Origin: Gemmatimonadota bacterium
GTDB lineage: Bacteria > Latescibacterota > UBA2968 > UBA8231
Reading direction: 5' to 3'
DNA length: 64,000 nt
NCBI GenBank assembly: GCA_018660835.1
Contig: JABJJN010000070.1
Coordinates: 1-64,000, forward strand
The notes below the pieces were generated by a model. The model did no database searches. It was not told where the DNA came from and was given only the letters and a program-made list of their open reading frames with translations. The position numbers and the translations under genes were made by a program. Positions 51,549 to 60,649 of this stretch are shown one piece after another (positions within the stretch are counted from its first letter, which is position 1; every line of letters begins with the position of its first letter).

Positions 51549-52364
51549 TCAGGTGCAGTGGCTGCCGAAGTCTCGGTAGTGATGAACGGGATGCTCGTGA
51601 TACTTGCGGCACAGATCTTCGAGGCGTTCACAAGCCAGATCGTAGATACGCTTGCCTTTTTCTGCCGTCGCCACCGTAGCATCGCCCATGACACCGGTTC
51701 CGTCCCGCGTATCACGACGGCGCTCAGCGAATGTGGCGAACTCCAAGGGCGGAGCAAATGGATTGGTCAGACTGTCGTCATTCACCCGGCGCGAGTCGTC
51801 GATCAGATGTGAACGCAGATGAAGTTGTACCGCCGTCTCCCACTCGCCCCCGTGCCCGACACCTTCATCTGTGGCGGACCAGGCATGGAGTTCATCTTCC
51901 ACCATGTCCCACCAACTGAAGCTCAGTGTAAACACATCTTCCTCGGCCAGCTTCCAGCTGACGGCCCGACATGGTGCAGCGTTGCCACCGTGACCATTCA
52001 CAGCGATGATGCGTTCAAAGCCATTGGCATGGATGCTGCGACATATGTCGGCGATCAACGCCTGGAAGGTCTCCAACTGCAACGAGATCGTGCCAGCGAA
52101 ACCCATGTTGTAGTGCGTGAAACCTGACCACACGGGAGGTGCCACAATGACTGGAAAATCGTCTACACGGCGCGCGACTTCAGCGGCCATGTGAAAGGGC
52201 GCAGAGATGTCGACATCCATTGGACAATGAGGGCCGTGCTGTTCAACAGAGCCAACGGGGATGATGACGATCGGCTTGTGCTCGAGAGCCGACTCAAACT
52301 CGTGTCGCAGCATTTCCTGCCACAGAATCTTCTTGTTGCTGCCATCATGAGACACGTTATACAT
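51549..52364 (-). CDS. creatininase-family amidohydrolase
   Basis: 271 residues. IPVGSVEQHGPHCPMDVD supplies the first metal ligands (Glu, His, Asp), VNGHGGNAAPC a second metal/substrate loop, and GHGGEWETAV the last ligand Glu. These are the signatures of the creatininase/mycofactocin MftE group of Zn/Mn amidohydrolases. The reaction could be cleavage of creatinine-like cyclic amides or of a peptide-derived substrate. It lies 42 bp downstream of a Gfo/Idh/MocA gene on the same strand, so the pair may act together. No mycofactocin genes are near. Confidence 0.92.
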   Translation of the reverse strand: MYNVSHDGSNKKILWQEMLRHEFESALEHKPIVIIPVGSVEQHGPHCPMDVDISAPFHMAAEVARRVDDFPVIVAPPVWSGFTHYNMGFAGTISLQLETFQALIADICRSIHANGFERIIAVNGHGGNAAPCRAVSWKLAEEDVFTLSFSWWDMVEDELHAWSATDEGVGHGGEWETAVQLHLRSHLIDDSRRVNDDSLTNPFAPPLEFATFAERRRDTRDGTGVMGDATVATAEKGKRIYDLACERLEDLCRKYHEHPVHHYRDFGSHCT

Positions 52365-52405
52365 GATCTGCTACTCCCGCATGTGGGAATTGTTCAATTG
52401 ATGAG

Positions 52406-53563
52406 TCACGACATCTCCTCATGAAGTTGGCGCATCGCTTGATGGTGGCCAATCCCTTCGTCTCGTAATCGCCGGTAGTCGTCGCGATCGATACCCTCCC
52501 AGCTCAGGAAGGCACGGATGTCGTAACGACCCTCCTCGACCACAGGTAGGTTGCCCTCGCCGATCATGAGTTCAAGGGGATAGCCCTTTTCCTGCATCGG
52601 CAGTCGCACCACTTCGTTGCGACGGGCAGACTCATAGAGAGCCATCATCACCTCCACCGTCTCGCGCGCCTTGTGTCCGGCGCCGCGATGTTCCGGTCCC
52701 CCATCGAGCCAGGCAAGCAACTCCTTTACCTGCGCCGCATTTGTACTCCCACCGATCCCTTGGTAATTCTCGTCTAGATCGACTTGCGCGTCGTGCCATC
52801 CATCGCCATTGAGGATTCGCACAGTCGTTTCAGTGACATCCATTTGGCCATCACTGCCGCGGATCTGAAAGGCACCAGCCGTGGCTCCTTCCGCCATCAG
52901 ATCAGACTGGATAAATAGTTGTGCTCCCCCTTCGAAATGCACGAGCCCCATGCAGGCATCTTCGATTGCTGTGTCGCGTTCGAACCGATCTGTGCGCCGT
53001 TCGACGGCACCCATGACCCACTCCGCCCGTGGATCTCCCAGTACAAATCTTGACCCGTCGATCGTATGGGTACCCCAATTCGTGAGTCCTTCGCGCACTT
53101 TGTTGGTGACAAATTCGGGCGTCCCGATCACCCCCTCCGCAATGAGTTCGCGAGCACGCTCCCAACCGGGCGTGAAGCGCCGCTGGTGACTGATCACGAG
53201 CTTCGTGCCTGAGGCAGCACAAGCATCGACCATGCTGTCCGCCGCACCCATGCCGATCGCCATCGGCTTTTCGCAGATCACTGCTTTGACCCCGGCGCGT
53301 GCCGCTGCAATGGTTGGTGCCGGGTGCAGAAGGTGCCAGGTGCAAACGCTGACAATATCTGGTTTCGCCTGTTCCAGCATCTGCTCGACTGTGGCATACG
53401 GTTGCAGACCCAGATCCGGATACTGCTCGACGTAGTGTTCTCGCGCCTCTGCGACAGGGTCAGCGATTGCGACAACATCTACGCCATCGACCAATTGATA
53501 GCCATCCATATGGGCGTGGCCAATGGAACCACAGCCGACGATAGCCGCTCGGTATGAGGCCAT
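52406..53563 (-). CDS. Gfo/Idh/MocA-family oxidoreductase
   Basis: 385 residues. The Rossmann opening AIVGCGSIGHAH, the EKP motif intact in ICEKPMAIGM (Lys for catalysis), and the typical GTHTIDGSRFVLGDP with the His of the active site mark a functional NAD(P) oxidoreductase. The C-terminal half is the open alpha/beta sheet that binds sugars or inositols. It contrasts with the relative at 5.7 kb, which lacks the lysine. It is upstream of the creatininase-family gene and divergent from the arfB gene. Substrate likely a sugar or polyol, not determined. Confidence 0.93.
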   Translation of the reverse strand: MASYRAAIVGCGSIGHAHMDGYQLVDGVDVVAIADPVAEAREHYVEQYPDLGLQPYATVEQMLEQAKPDIVSVCTWHLLHPAPTIAAARAGVKAVICEKPMAIGMGAADSMVDACAASGTKLVISHQRRFTPGWERARELIAEGVIGTPEFVTNKVREGLTNWGTHTIDGSRFVLGDPRAEWVMGAVERRTDRFERDTAIEDACMGLVHFEGGAQLFIQSDLMAEGATAGAFQIRGSDGQMDVTETTVRILNGDGWHDAQVDLDENYQGIGGSTNAAQVKELLAWLDGGPEHRGAGHKARETVEVMMALYESARRNEVVRLPMQEKGYPLELMIGEGNLPVVEEGRYDIRAFLSWEGIDRDDYRRLRDEGIGHHQAMRQLHEEMS

Positions 53564-53673
53564 AAGTGGAAAATCTCCTTGTGCCTATTGGGAGAGGGGC
53601 GGAGGTTTGAGGACCTGATCCCAGTGCCAGCGGCGTCAGAAGACGCCGCCAAGGTCCAAGTATACGAAAGCTG

Positions 53674-54114
53674 ATGAACGACTCACCAGGTGGCCTGCCG
53701 ATCGGCGATGGCCCCATCATCCCACTCGGCGAACTGATGTTCTCTTTTGGACGCAGTCCTGGACCAGGAGGACAACACGTCAACAAGAGCAACACACGAG
53801 TACAGGTACGTTTCGACGTACGCGCGAGCCCCAGCCTGACGCACGAACAGCGACGACGAATCTGTAGTGGCCTTGCGTCACGGCTCACATCAGAGGGCCA
53901 TTTGGTACTGCAGTCGTCAGCGAGCCGTTCGCAGTTGCGCAACCGAGAGGATTGCCTGCGACGGTTGGTGAAGATGCTCACCGAGGCTCTGCGCCCTCCG
54001 CCCCCGCCGCGTCGCCGCACTCGGCCAGGGCGTGCAGCTGTCGCCCGGCGGCTTGATGGCAAGGCTCGCCAGGGCCAAAAAAAGGGCCTGCGTCGACGTC
54101 CTCCCCTCGACTAG
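53674..54114 (+). CDS. arfB: ArfB-like peptidyl-tRNA hydrolase (ribosome rescue)
   Basis: 146 residues. The GGQ loop (GPGGQHVNKSNTRV, about residues 30-43) is the catalytic motif of class I release factors and lies in a protein of the right size for ArfB/YaeJ. The basic proline/arginine-rich C-terminal tail (PPRRRTRPGRAAVARRLDGKARQGQKKG) would enter the mRNA channel of stalled ribosomes. It frees stuck nascent chains without a codon. ATG at 53674. No frameshift. The gap to the sigma factor gene has a promoter, so it is a separate unit. Confidence 0.9.
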   Translation: MNDSPGGLPIGDGPIIPLGELMFSFGRSPGPGGQHVNKSNTRVQVRFDVRASPSLTHEQRRRICSGLASRLTSEGHLVLQSSASRSQLRNREDCLRRLVKMLTEALRPPPPPRRRTRPGRAAVARRLDGKARQGQKKGLRRRPPLD

Positions 54115-54310
54115 TCAGATCGGCCAGCAGAAACCGACCCGCGATTGAATCTTCTTTGATCGCCAGGCGTCTAATGGGTAGTGGCGATCTGTAACCACAT
54201 CTAAGTCGCTCTGCCCCAACCGCTTTTCAACTCACGAAGCGCTGTCTTGTATCGTTTTTTTCAGGCCCATTCCTGTCCAGTTCACTGTAGAATCGCCAAA
54301 AAATGGGAAC

Positions 54311-54339
54311 TTGCAGGTGTTTTGCGGCATCTATATATT
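54311..54339 (+). promoter_or_regulatory. sigma-70-type promoter of the sigma factor gene
   Basis: TTGCAG (54311-54316) and TATATT (54334-54339) with a 17-bp spacer lie about 70 bp before the GTG of the sigma factor gene. The surrounding stretch is AT-rich compared with its neighbours. Both boxes differ from consensus by two positions or fewer. The assignment is by eye. Confidence 0.6.
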
Positions 54340-54407
54340 GCACCTTTACGTTGACGTTAAGTTTAGTCCCGACGCAGGGACATCACCGCTAGGCACAGGA
54401 GGCAATC

Positions 54408-55250
54408 GTGGCCAGCCGTGCTACTCCGGTTGTAGATTCGGTCGAGGTTTACTGGCAACAGATCAAGAATACTGAGCCCCTGAGTCGCGCTCAGGAGGTT
54501 GATCTATTTACCCGCGCCAAGGCGGGGGATGAGAACGCCCGCCAGCAAATCATCGAATGTAATCTGCGTTTCGTCGTCAGCGTTGCACGCCAGTATCGAG
54601 ACTACGGCTTGAGCCTGTCCGAACTTATTTCCGAGGGCAATGTGGGCCTGATGGAGGGCGTGAAGCGTTTTGACGAGACTCGTGGCTTCAAGTTCATCAC
54701 CTACGCCGTTTGGTGGATTCGACAGGCGATTCTCAAGGCATTGGCCGAGCAGGGCCGAATCGCCAGACCCCCGATGAGCCAGATCAATGATCTGCAGAAG
54801 CTTGAGAAACAGGCAGGCATCCTGTCTCAGCGACTCGGTCGTTCGCCGACCCCATCGGAACTGTCCGAGCAAGTCGACATCAGCCCTTCCCGCACACGCA
54901 ACGCATTGGAAGTCGGTCAACCCGACTTGTCCTTTGATGCACCCGCCTATCCAGGCGAAGAGACGACGCTTCATGGAATCTACGCGGGCCCGCAGGACGA
55001 GCATGACGAGGTCTACGACGAGGATGAGATGAAGCGCACGATCCGCAGTTGCCTCCTCGTACTCGACGAGCGCGAAGGCCTGATCGTGCGTTCCTATTTT
55101 GGTCTCGGTGACAGTGACCCGATGACCCTCGAAGAGATTGGGGACAATCTCGGCGTGACGAGAGAGCGCGTTCGCCAACTGCGCAATCGCGCCTTGTCAA
55201 AGTTGGCTGACAATTGTGGAGAATTGCTCGGCGAATTCTCGCGCAACTGA
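54408..55250 (+). CDS. rpoD: RpoD/SigA-type RNA polymerase sigma factor
   Basis: 280 residues starting at GTG behind AGGAGG. Region 1.2 (VEVYWQQIKNTEPLSRAQEVDL), region 2 (LSLSELISEGNVGLMEGVKRFDETRGFKFITYAVWWIRQAI), region 3 and region 4.2 (MTLEEIGDNLGVTRERVRQLRNRAL) are all present; region 1.1 is missing. The size and the text FDETRGFKF-TYAVWWIRQ resemble the primary sigma factor of Bacteroidota/FCB bacteria, so it may be the housekeeping factor. It could also be a group 2 relative. Promoter and terminator flank it as a one-gene unit. Confidence 0.85.
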   Translation: MASRATPVVDSVEVYWQQIKNTEPLSRAQEVDLFTRAKAGDENARQQIIECNLRFVVSVARQYRDYGLSLSELISEGNVGLMEGVKRFDETRGFKFITYAVWWIRQAILKALAEQGRIARPPMSQINDLQKLEKQAGILSQRLGRSPTPSELSEQVDISPSRTRNALEVGQPDLSFDAPAYPGEETTLHGIYAGPQDEHDEVYDEDEMKRTIRSCLLVLDEREGLIVRSYFGLGDSDPMTLEEIGDNLGVTRERVRQLRNRALSKLADNCGELLGEFSRN

Positions 55251-55275
55251 GGCAAGAGCTACCGCCACAGAGTTC

Positions 55276-55309
55276 ACGGCGTCGTCCTTCGGGATGGCGC
55301 CGTTTTTTT
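55276..55309 (+). terminator. intrinsic terminator of the sigma factor gene
   Basis: GGCGTCGTCC and GGATGGCGCC form ten pairs (two wobble) around a stable TTCG tetraloop, extended outward by A-T and C-G, and followed by seven T. It starts 25 bp after the stop codon. It overlaps the last bases of the convergent Omp85 gene and is one of the clearest terminators here. Confidence 0.92.
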
Positions 55310-56612
55310 ATCTAAGACGCAAGCGTTGGGCCCGCATCTTGGAGAAGGTCGCAAGATACAGACGCCAGCCATCTTCTCCGTAGCCGATCTCTATGCGCGT
55401 CATATCGATCGCCGGCAGCAGGATGCGTATGCCGGTCCCAGTCCCAAATCGTGCACGCTCCAACTCAAAGTCGTCACTCTTCGTCCACGCCAATCCACCA
55501 TCAACGAACACCGTACCACCGAGACCTATGTCCGCCGATAGTCCGAAAAGACGGATCTCTCTTGGCTGCAACAGAGGGATTCGATATTCGATCGTCGTCA
55601 ACATCTGGTGCGCACCGAACAGTTCAAGACCGAGGTCATCGACGACATAACCTCGCAGTGAATTGGCTCCACCCAGGTGGTAATCCATGTAGACAGGAAC
55701 CTGGCGACCCATCGTACCGGGCTGCAAGCTCGTAAGCCCGGCCCACACAAGGGTGTGTTCACCGACGGGTTGGAAGCGGCGGATGTCCGCGTGCAGCGTC
55801 CAGAAGTCACCGTCTCCAGGTAGCAGACCTCCTGTCTTCCAGATCTCAATCTCATTGAGCCAGCCGCGATGGGGATTCCCCCACACATCCCTGGAGTCAT
55901 ATCCGACACTCGCACCCAAGCGGTACAACTCATCCTCGTTCGCTCCAGACAACAGAACCTGAGGTAGGTCAGCGCCGATTCGCATATAGGAAGCCACCAT
56001 CGAAGCTCGGCCATGTTGCCCGAGCCACAGACCGATGCGTGGTGTGATCTCGGTCGTCGTCTCTTCGAAACCATCCAACTCGTTCTGTCGGATATTGCGC
56101 GACACGTCCAGATCGAAGGAGAGATGGTTGCCTCGCCACCATGGCTGACTCAGATCGAGGAGAAAGGACTCGCGTCCGCCGAACAGCGCGTACCCTGCGA
56201 GGAAGACGTCCCTTCCCAGTAGATTGACAGATTTGACCGCCGGTCCGAAAGACCAGCCGTCCTGGTCGTTGACATCATAGCTGATGTAAGGAACAACGGG
56301 GGGTAGTTCGCGTATTTGCAGAACGACAGTCACCGAGTCATCTGCACGACGCTGCACCTGCGCAGCGAGACTGCTGAAGATATCCAGGTTGTCCAGGCGT
56401 TGAAGATCAGCTGCCAGGCTCTCTGGATCGAAGTGTCGACCGGTCCGCGTCACCAACTCCCGTTGGATGACAAAATCCTGCGTGTAGCGGTTACCGCGGA
56501 TCTCCACTGCCGCGATAGGGAGCCCCGTGGTGGCATCGCCGGCAGAGGCCTCCGCCACGAGCAAACCCAGCAACGTAAGACAGCAAACGTAGCCCTTCAG
56601 CGTTTTTATCAT
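55308..56612 (-). CDS. Omp85/BamA-TamA-type outer-membrane protein
   Basis: 434 residues. A signal peptide (LTLLGLLVAEASAGD) leads to one POTRA-like domain (residues about 30-98: PIAAVEIRGNRYTQDFVIQREL, LDNLDIFSSLAAQVQRR). A 16-strand Omp85 barrel follows, with the loop-6 signature GGANSLRGY and the closing strands near the C terminus. Full BamA has five POTRAs; this is the compact form, like single-POTRA surface-antigen proteins. It may insert or export other outer-membrane proteins or lipids. It ends against the sigma factor terminator and starts near the SprA-like gene's terminator. Confidence 0.9.
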   Translation of the reverse strand: MIKTLKGYVCCLTLLGLLVAEASAGDATTGLPIAAVEIRGNRYTQDFVIQRELVTRTGRHFDPESLAADLQRLDNLDIFSSLAAQVQRRADDSVTVVLQIRELPPVVPYISYDVNDQDGWSFGPAVKSVNLLGRDVFLAGYALFGGRESFLLDLSQPWWRGNHLSFDLDVSRNIRQNELDGFEETTTEITPRIGLWLGQHGRASMVASYMRIGADLPQVLLSGANEDELYRLGASVGYDSRDVWGNPHRGWLNEIEIWKTGGLLPGDGDFWTLHADIRRFQPVGEHTLVWAGLTSLQPGTMGRQVPVYMDYHLGGANSLRGYVVDDLGLELFGAHQMLTTIEYRIPLLQPREIRLFGLSADIGLGGTVFVDGGLAWTKSDDFELERARFGTGTGIRILLPAIDMTRIEIGYGEDGWRLYLATFSKMRAQRLRLR

Positions 56613-56684
56613 CTGCCTATGATGAACGCTGTGTGGACGAAATTCAAGGGGTCGATCATTGATTTGCGGAGGTCATACTAGAAA

Positions 56685-56712
56685 GGGGAAGACCCGTTGC
56701 CAGATCTTCCCC
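56685..56712 (-). terminator. intrinsic terminator after the SprA-like gene
   Basis: On the minus strand GGGGAAGA pairs with TCTTCCCC (8 perfect pairs, 12-base loop) and is followed by TTTCT. It lies 26 bp past the SprA-like stop and about 70 bp before the start of the Omp85 gene, so it separates the two units. Confidence 0.75.
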
Positions 56713-56738
56713 ACTTGGAACCATGTCATGGGTCTGAC

Positions 56739-57668
56739 TCAGGCGAGCAGATCCAAGAGATTCGTCACCGTTGAGCTGTCTATCATTCCCGGCGAACCAC
56801 CACTGGAGCTTCCGCCTATGAGGGCACCAACGGCAGGCTGCTCACTATCGGAACCTCCGAGACCGACAGATTCTGACGTCGCTGCTGCGCCGGATCCAGG
56901 CAGCGGCGAAGGCTCGATGGGATCACCCTTCTCTGCGTCAGCAGCGCTGATTGCTTCATCAGCTGCCCCCATCTCCTCCGGCTGCTCGCTGGTTTCCTTG
57001 GCCAGCTCTTGCCTTGCTTCCATTTCCATTTTCTTCGCTACCGACGCGACGCTACGATCCGCCGATGATGGATCTGCCGGGGCCAGTGCGGCGCGGTAGA
57101 TCTGCTGTGCTTTGCGAATCGTCGCTTCTGGCTCGCTCTCGCGGGAGGTATCGATCTGCACCTCTCCGCCGACGGCGTAGCGCTTCCCGTCAGGGCCCCG
57201 TGCGTATTCGAAGCTTGGTCCACCGTTGGCATACGGGCCCGCTGCGGCCATATGAGCTTGCTCGTGCTGACGCACCTCGCGATCACGGGCTTTGAGCTCG
57301 TCCACTTCCGCACGCTCTTCGTCCGTCAGTTCCGGCTTTGCCCCCAGACCGTCGGACGCCTCCTCAGATTCGACACCCTTTGGATTGATCGATTCGGGGC
57401 CGGCTTCTTCTGGTTTGCCAGGTAACTCGGCTGCTTGCTGTTTGGGGGCCTGGGTAGACGTTGTGCTGCCCTCTATCATAGCCGATGCGCCAATCGCTGG
57501 CAGCAGAGACTCCGGCGGCAGCGCGATACCCAGCGCGGCGCCGACGCTACCAATGGAGGAGTCCGGCGACGTCGTGCCGTGGTCGTGGGATTCGGCGTCT
57601 GGCGTTGGTGCTTCGCCTCGGTGAGCCGGGGACAGAGGCGCGAGAGGAGCGAATGTTGAAATCTGCAC
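56739..57668 (-). CDS. SprA-related putative metalloprotease-like protein
   Basis: 309 residues. The middle (about 120-215) is the SprA-related/CJM1_0395 family: ELKARDREVRQHEQAHMAAAGPY, the phrase GPDGKRYAVGGEVQID and RKAQQIYRAALAPADPS. HEQAH resembles a zinc metalloprotease HExxH variant. The flanks are low-complexity, rich in Pro, Ser, Glu and Gly. No signal peptide is visible, and the start is an ATG at 57668. Its cellular role is unknown; members occur in many proteobacteria. It stands alone between terminators and the lipoprotein gene. Confidence 0.85.
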   Translation of the reverse strand: MQISTFAPLAPLSPAHRGEAPTPDAESHDHGTTSPDSSIGSVGAALGIALPPESLLPAIGASAMIEGSTTSTQAPKQQAAELPGKPEEAGPESINPKGVESEEASDGLGAKPELTDEERAEVDELKARDREVRQHEQAHMAAAGPYANGGPSFEYARGPDGKRYAVGGEVQIDTSRESEPEATIRKAQQIYRAALAPADPSSADRSVASVAKKMEMEARQELAKETSEQPEEMGAADEAISAADAEKGDPIEPSPLPGSGAAATSESVGLGGSDSEQPAVGALIGGSSSGGSPGMIDSSTVTNLLDLLA

Positions 57669-57837
57669 GGTGCACTCAAAACCGGAAGAGAGGGATGCCG
57701 TCTCTTCAGTTGATCGGCACGACGCACATCGAACTTTACCTTTTCGTCAAAAAAAGTTCTCTACTCGAGAGAAAAAGTCTCATTCTGTGCATTCTCGCAG
57801 GCCGAACTCGGGCAAATCACCGTAGAAAGGCAGGAGC

Positions 57838-58725
57838 CTAGGGATCTACGTGGAAAGTGGTCGGTGCGGGATCGTTGAAGACACTTACCGGCAACTCATC
57901 AAATACTCCGACATGGGAGTGTCGCCCGCGGCCAAAATCAACGGCCAGCCAGATGCGACCATACTGAGCCCATTGTTGCCAGGGCCGTACGAGTCTTGGC
58001 TCCTCATCTTCCGCCTGTCGATAGAATGCCCACTGCCGTACAAGCGATTCGTGTACATCGACCCACACTTCATAGCGATTCTGTGGTGTCACGCCGACAC
58101 CGGCGAAGGTCAGCTCGAGCAGATGCGCCGGCAGACCGTCCTGGGTCATGTTCTGCCCCTTGTAACGCAGGGTCACACCGGAATCCTTCAGCTTGTAAGG
58201 CATCACGAGCCAGTAGGAATCATTGATCCAGGCGCGATAAGCGACCTGCAGGTCCGCTGCGAGCGTATCGGGATTCTCCACCGCAACCCCGGTGCGCCAG
58301 GCACGGCCCGATTGATTGTTGAGATTCATCAGGACCGTCAGATCCTCGCCCTCGAATCGCAGATCCCCCGTCCACTTGTCCCAGACATGGCGACGCTTCC
58401 CGAAGAATCGCCACGTCAGATAACGCGTCTGCTCCCAGCCACTGCGACCGCCCAGACGGGCCATCACCCTGTCAGCGATCTCGATCGCACGCGGATCAGA
58501 CCCCTGCAGGTTGAACCCTTCCGCCGGCGGATTGCCGACCACGACGGGCGCCGTCATCTGACCCAGTGTCGGAGACAGATCTTCCTGCGGCGTCTGGCCT
58601 GCTGTCGTCTGTCCATCCGTCGCTGAGGAGACGACAGGTGGCGGTGGCTGGCAGTGGACGAGGAAGAGACTGATTCCCAGAGCCAGCAGGCAACGGCTCC
58701 GAGTTGAGTACGTGGTCTGCGCCAT
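57838..58725 (-). CDS. secreted or lipid-anchored protein of unknown function
   Basis: 295 residues. The N terminus has a hydrophobic helix (LLALGISLFLVHC) ending before a cysteine, then a Pro/Ser/Thr/Gln-rich linker to about residue 60. The remaining 230 residues (ADRVMARLGGRSGWEQTRYLTWRFFGKRRHVWDKWTGD) recall the DUF6503-type LolA-like fold, with many Trp and Tyr. I start at the ATG at 58725, which overlaps the pepF stop (TGATG) and has GGAG 7 nt before it. Probably an envelope protein. The lipobox is imperfect, since His rather than a small residue precedes Cys. Confidence 0.65.
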   Translation of the reverse strand: MAQTTYSTRSRCLLALGISLFLVHCQPPPPVVSSATDGQTTAGQTPQEDLSPTLGQMTAPVVVGNPPAEGFNLQGSDPRAIEIADRVMARLGGRSGWEQTRYLTWRFFGKRRHVWDKWTGDLRFEGEDLTVLMNLNNQSGRAWRTGVAVENPDTLAADLQVAYRAWINDSYWLVMPYKLKDSGVTLRYKGQNMTQDGLPAHLLELTFAGVGVTPQNRYEVWVDVHESLVRQWAFYRQAEDEEPRLVRPWQQWAQYGRIWLAVDFGRGRHSHVGVFDELPVSVFNDPAPTTFHVDP

Positions 58726-60530
58726 CACTGATCTCCATTTTGGCTGGCCAGGAGTGACTCAAGCTGCTCGACGGGTTCCTGCAGCGTATCGATTGCCCCC
58801 ATCCAGAACTCGGGAGATGTCAGATCCAGTCCCATCGAGTCTTTGGCGACACCTTCAGCCATATCCTGGCCCGTTCGACGCAGGAAGTCCTCATATCTAG
58901 GAAGAAAATCCGGTCCCTCCTGTTTGAATTGGGCAAACAAACCGCGACTCAGGAGGAAGCCATAGGTGTACGGGAAATTGTAGAACGTGACGCCAGTGAT
59001 ATAGAAATGCAGCTTGGACGCCCAGAAGAATGGATCCTCGCCACCTTCTTCGAGGGCATCACCGAAGAGTCGCTGCTGGGTCTCTACCATCAACTCTTTG
59101 AGACGACTTACTTCGACCTCGCCATGAGCGCGCTCTTCGTGGAAGGCTTTCTCGAACTCGAAACGCACTGGCAGATCTGTCAGAAACACCGCACCATTGC
59201 CGGTTTCCGTATCGAGGATCGCCAATCTCTGCGCGTCGCTCAGGTTGGGGTCGTTGAGCTGTCCATCTGTCAGAATCATTTCCGCGAATGTCGACGCCGA
59301 TTCCGCCAGCGTCATTGGATAGAGATGACCAAATGGCCGGGTCTTCTGCAGGATATGGTGATGAAATGCGTGGCCCAGTTCATGCGCGAGGGTGCGTACG
59401 TCGCCACTGGATCCATTGAACGTCATGTATACGCGCGGCTCCATCGTCAGTAACGAACCGGTACAAAATGCGCCCGGTCGTTTGCCCACTCTTGGTTCCC
59501 ATTCGATCCAGTTCTTGTCGTAAGCTGCGCCGGTGAAGCTGGCCAGATCTGGGTAGGACTTGGCAAATGCGTCGTGAACCTGGGCCTTGCCGGCATCCCA
59601 ACTCAGACTTGCATTTTCCACGTCGGCCGTGGGCAAAGGTGCCTCCAGATCGTACCAGGCGACACCCGTCGTCCCTTGGGCCTGCGCCTTGATCTGCAGG
59701 ATCTTCTGCGCCACGTGACGACGCGCGTGAATGGCGGCAAACATGGCGTCCAAAGAGGCACGACTGATCTTTGCCTGATACAGAGCCACATCCAGAAAAT
59801 TGTCGATGCCTCGATGCTGATTCAGAGATAGGCGCGTCCCGGCGATCGCATTCATGGCTGCCGCGTTCACATCGATGACATCCTCCCATGCGGCGTTGCC
59901 ACCGTCGAAAGCGGCACGTCGAACCGCTCGATCCGGACTCGACAGTAGTGATCGACGCTGCGACATCGGCAACCATTCGCTGCGACCATCGGGCCACTTC
60001 ATCTCGAATTCGAGTTTGCCTGAGACATTGTCGTAAAGACGCCCCCACGCGTGCAAACCATTCACATTGAGGTCTGCCGCCAGATGCTCCTCAGGAAGAC
60101 TCATCGTCTTCTCAGCGGCTTCGCGCAGACGTCCGACATAGTGCGAACATCCCGCCAGAGCCTCACGACTCAGCAACGCCTCGACATCCGCATCGCCGAC
60201 ACCTTTCAGACCACGCTGGAACTCGACATCCAGCTTCTCGACCTCGGCGTCGAGAACGGCGAACGCCGCCTCTTGCTTGCGATATGATTCGTTGGCCGCA
60301 TCAGCTGCAGTGAGACACCCCAGGTAGCTGCCCAGATGCGAAACTCGACGCAGAATGTCTTCCGAGGACAGCAGGGCCGACTCCCAGTCGTCGAGATTGG
60401 CAGCCGCCAGGGGTGCCAGACTCGATGTCTGCTGTAGCAAGGCCGTCAGATCATCGCTCAGTTGCTGCTTGAAGGCGATCGTATCGGCATGGTCAGGTGA
60501 CGGGAAATAGCTGGAGAGATCCCAATTCAT
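58725..60530 (-). CDS. pepF: M3-family oligoendopeptidase F
   Basis: 601 residues, the normal PepF length. The zinc site is ELGHAFHHH in LAHELGHAFH, with a downstream Glu (AESASTFAEM). N-terminal helices and the C-terminal domain fit the family. It digests peptides in the cytoplasm and works on short signal or regulatory peptides in some bacteria. I start at the ATG at 60530, since a longer frame reaching 60626 runs through the parC terminator hairpin. The downstream lipoprotein gene overlaps its stop by one base. Confidence 0.95.
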   Translation of the reverse strand: MNWDLSSYFPSPDHADTIAFKQQLSDDLTALLQQTSSLAPLAAANLDDWESALLSSEDILRRVSHLGSYLGCLTAADAANESYRKQEAAFAVLDAEVEKLDVEFQRGLKGVGDADVEALLSREALAGCSHYVGRLREAAEKTMSLPEEHLAADLNVNGLHAWGRLYDNVSGKLEFEMKWPDGRSEWLPMSQRRSLLSSPDRAVRRAAFDGGNAAWEDVIDVNAAAMNAIAGTRLSLNQHRGIDNFLDVALYQAKISRASLDAMFAAIHARRHVAQKILQIKAQAQGTTGVAWYDLEAPLPTADVENASLSWDAGKAQVHDAFAKSYPDLASFTGAAYDKNWIEWEPRVGKRPGAFCTGSLLTMEPRVYMTFNGSSGDVRTLAHELGHAFHHHILQKTRPFGHLYPMTLAESASTFAEMILTDGQLNDPNLSDAQRLAILDTETGNGAVFLTDLPVRFEFEKAFHEERAHGEVEVSRLKELMVETQQRLFGDALEEGGEDPFFWASKLHFYITGVTFYNFPYTYGFLLSRGLFAQFKQEGPDFLPRYEDFLRRTGQDMAEGVAKDSMGLDLTSPEFWMGAIDTLQEPVEQLESLLASQNGDQ

Positions 60531-60587
60531 CAGCAGAGCCTGTTCGAGATATGGATTGGAGAGACAGTCTTCGGTGGTAGATAACGC

Positions 60588-60624
60588 AAAGGGGCCGACG
60601 ACCGCCAGACGGGTCATCGGCCCC
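60588..60624 (-). terminator. terminator-like hairpin after parC
   Basis: On the minus strand GGGGCCGA pairs with TCGGCCCC (8 pairs) and, after a mismatch, GACC pairs with GGTC; TTTGCG follows. The T-run is short. It lies 26 bp past the parC stop and 58 bp before the pepF start. It also argues against the longer in-frame pepF start. Confidence 0.65.
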
Positions 60625-60649
60625 AAAAGGCCTGCGGCTATGCGGTGGC

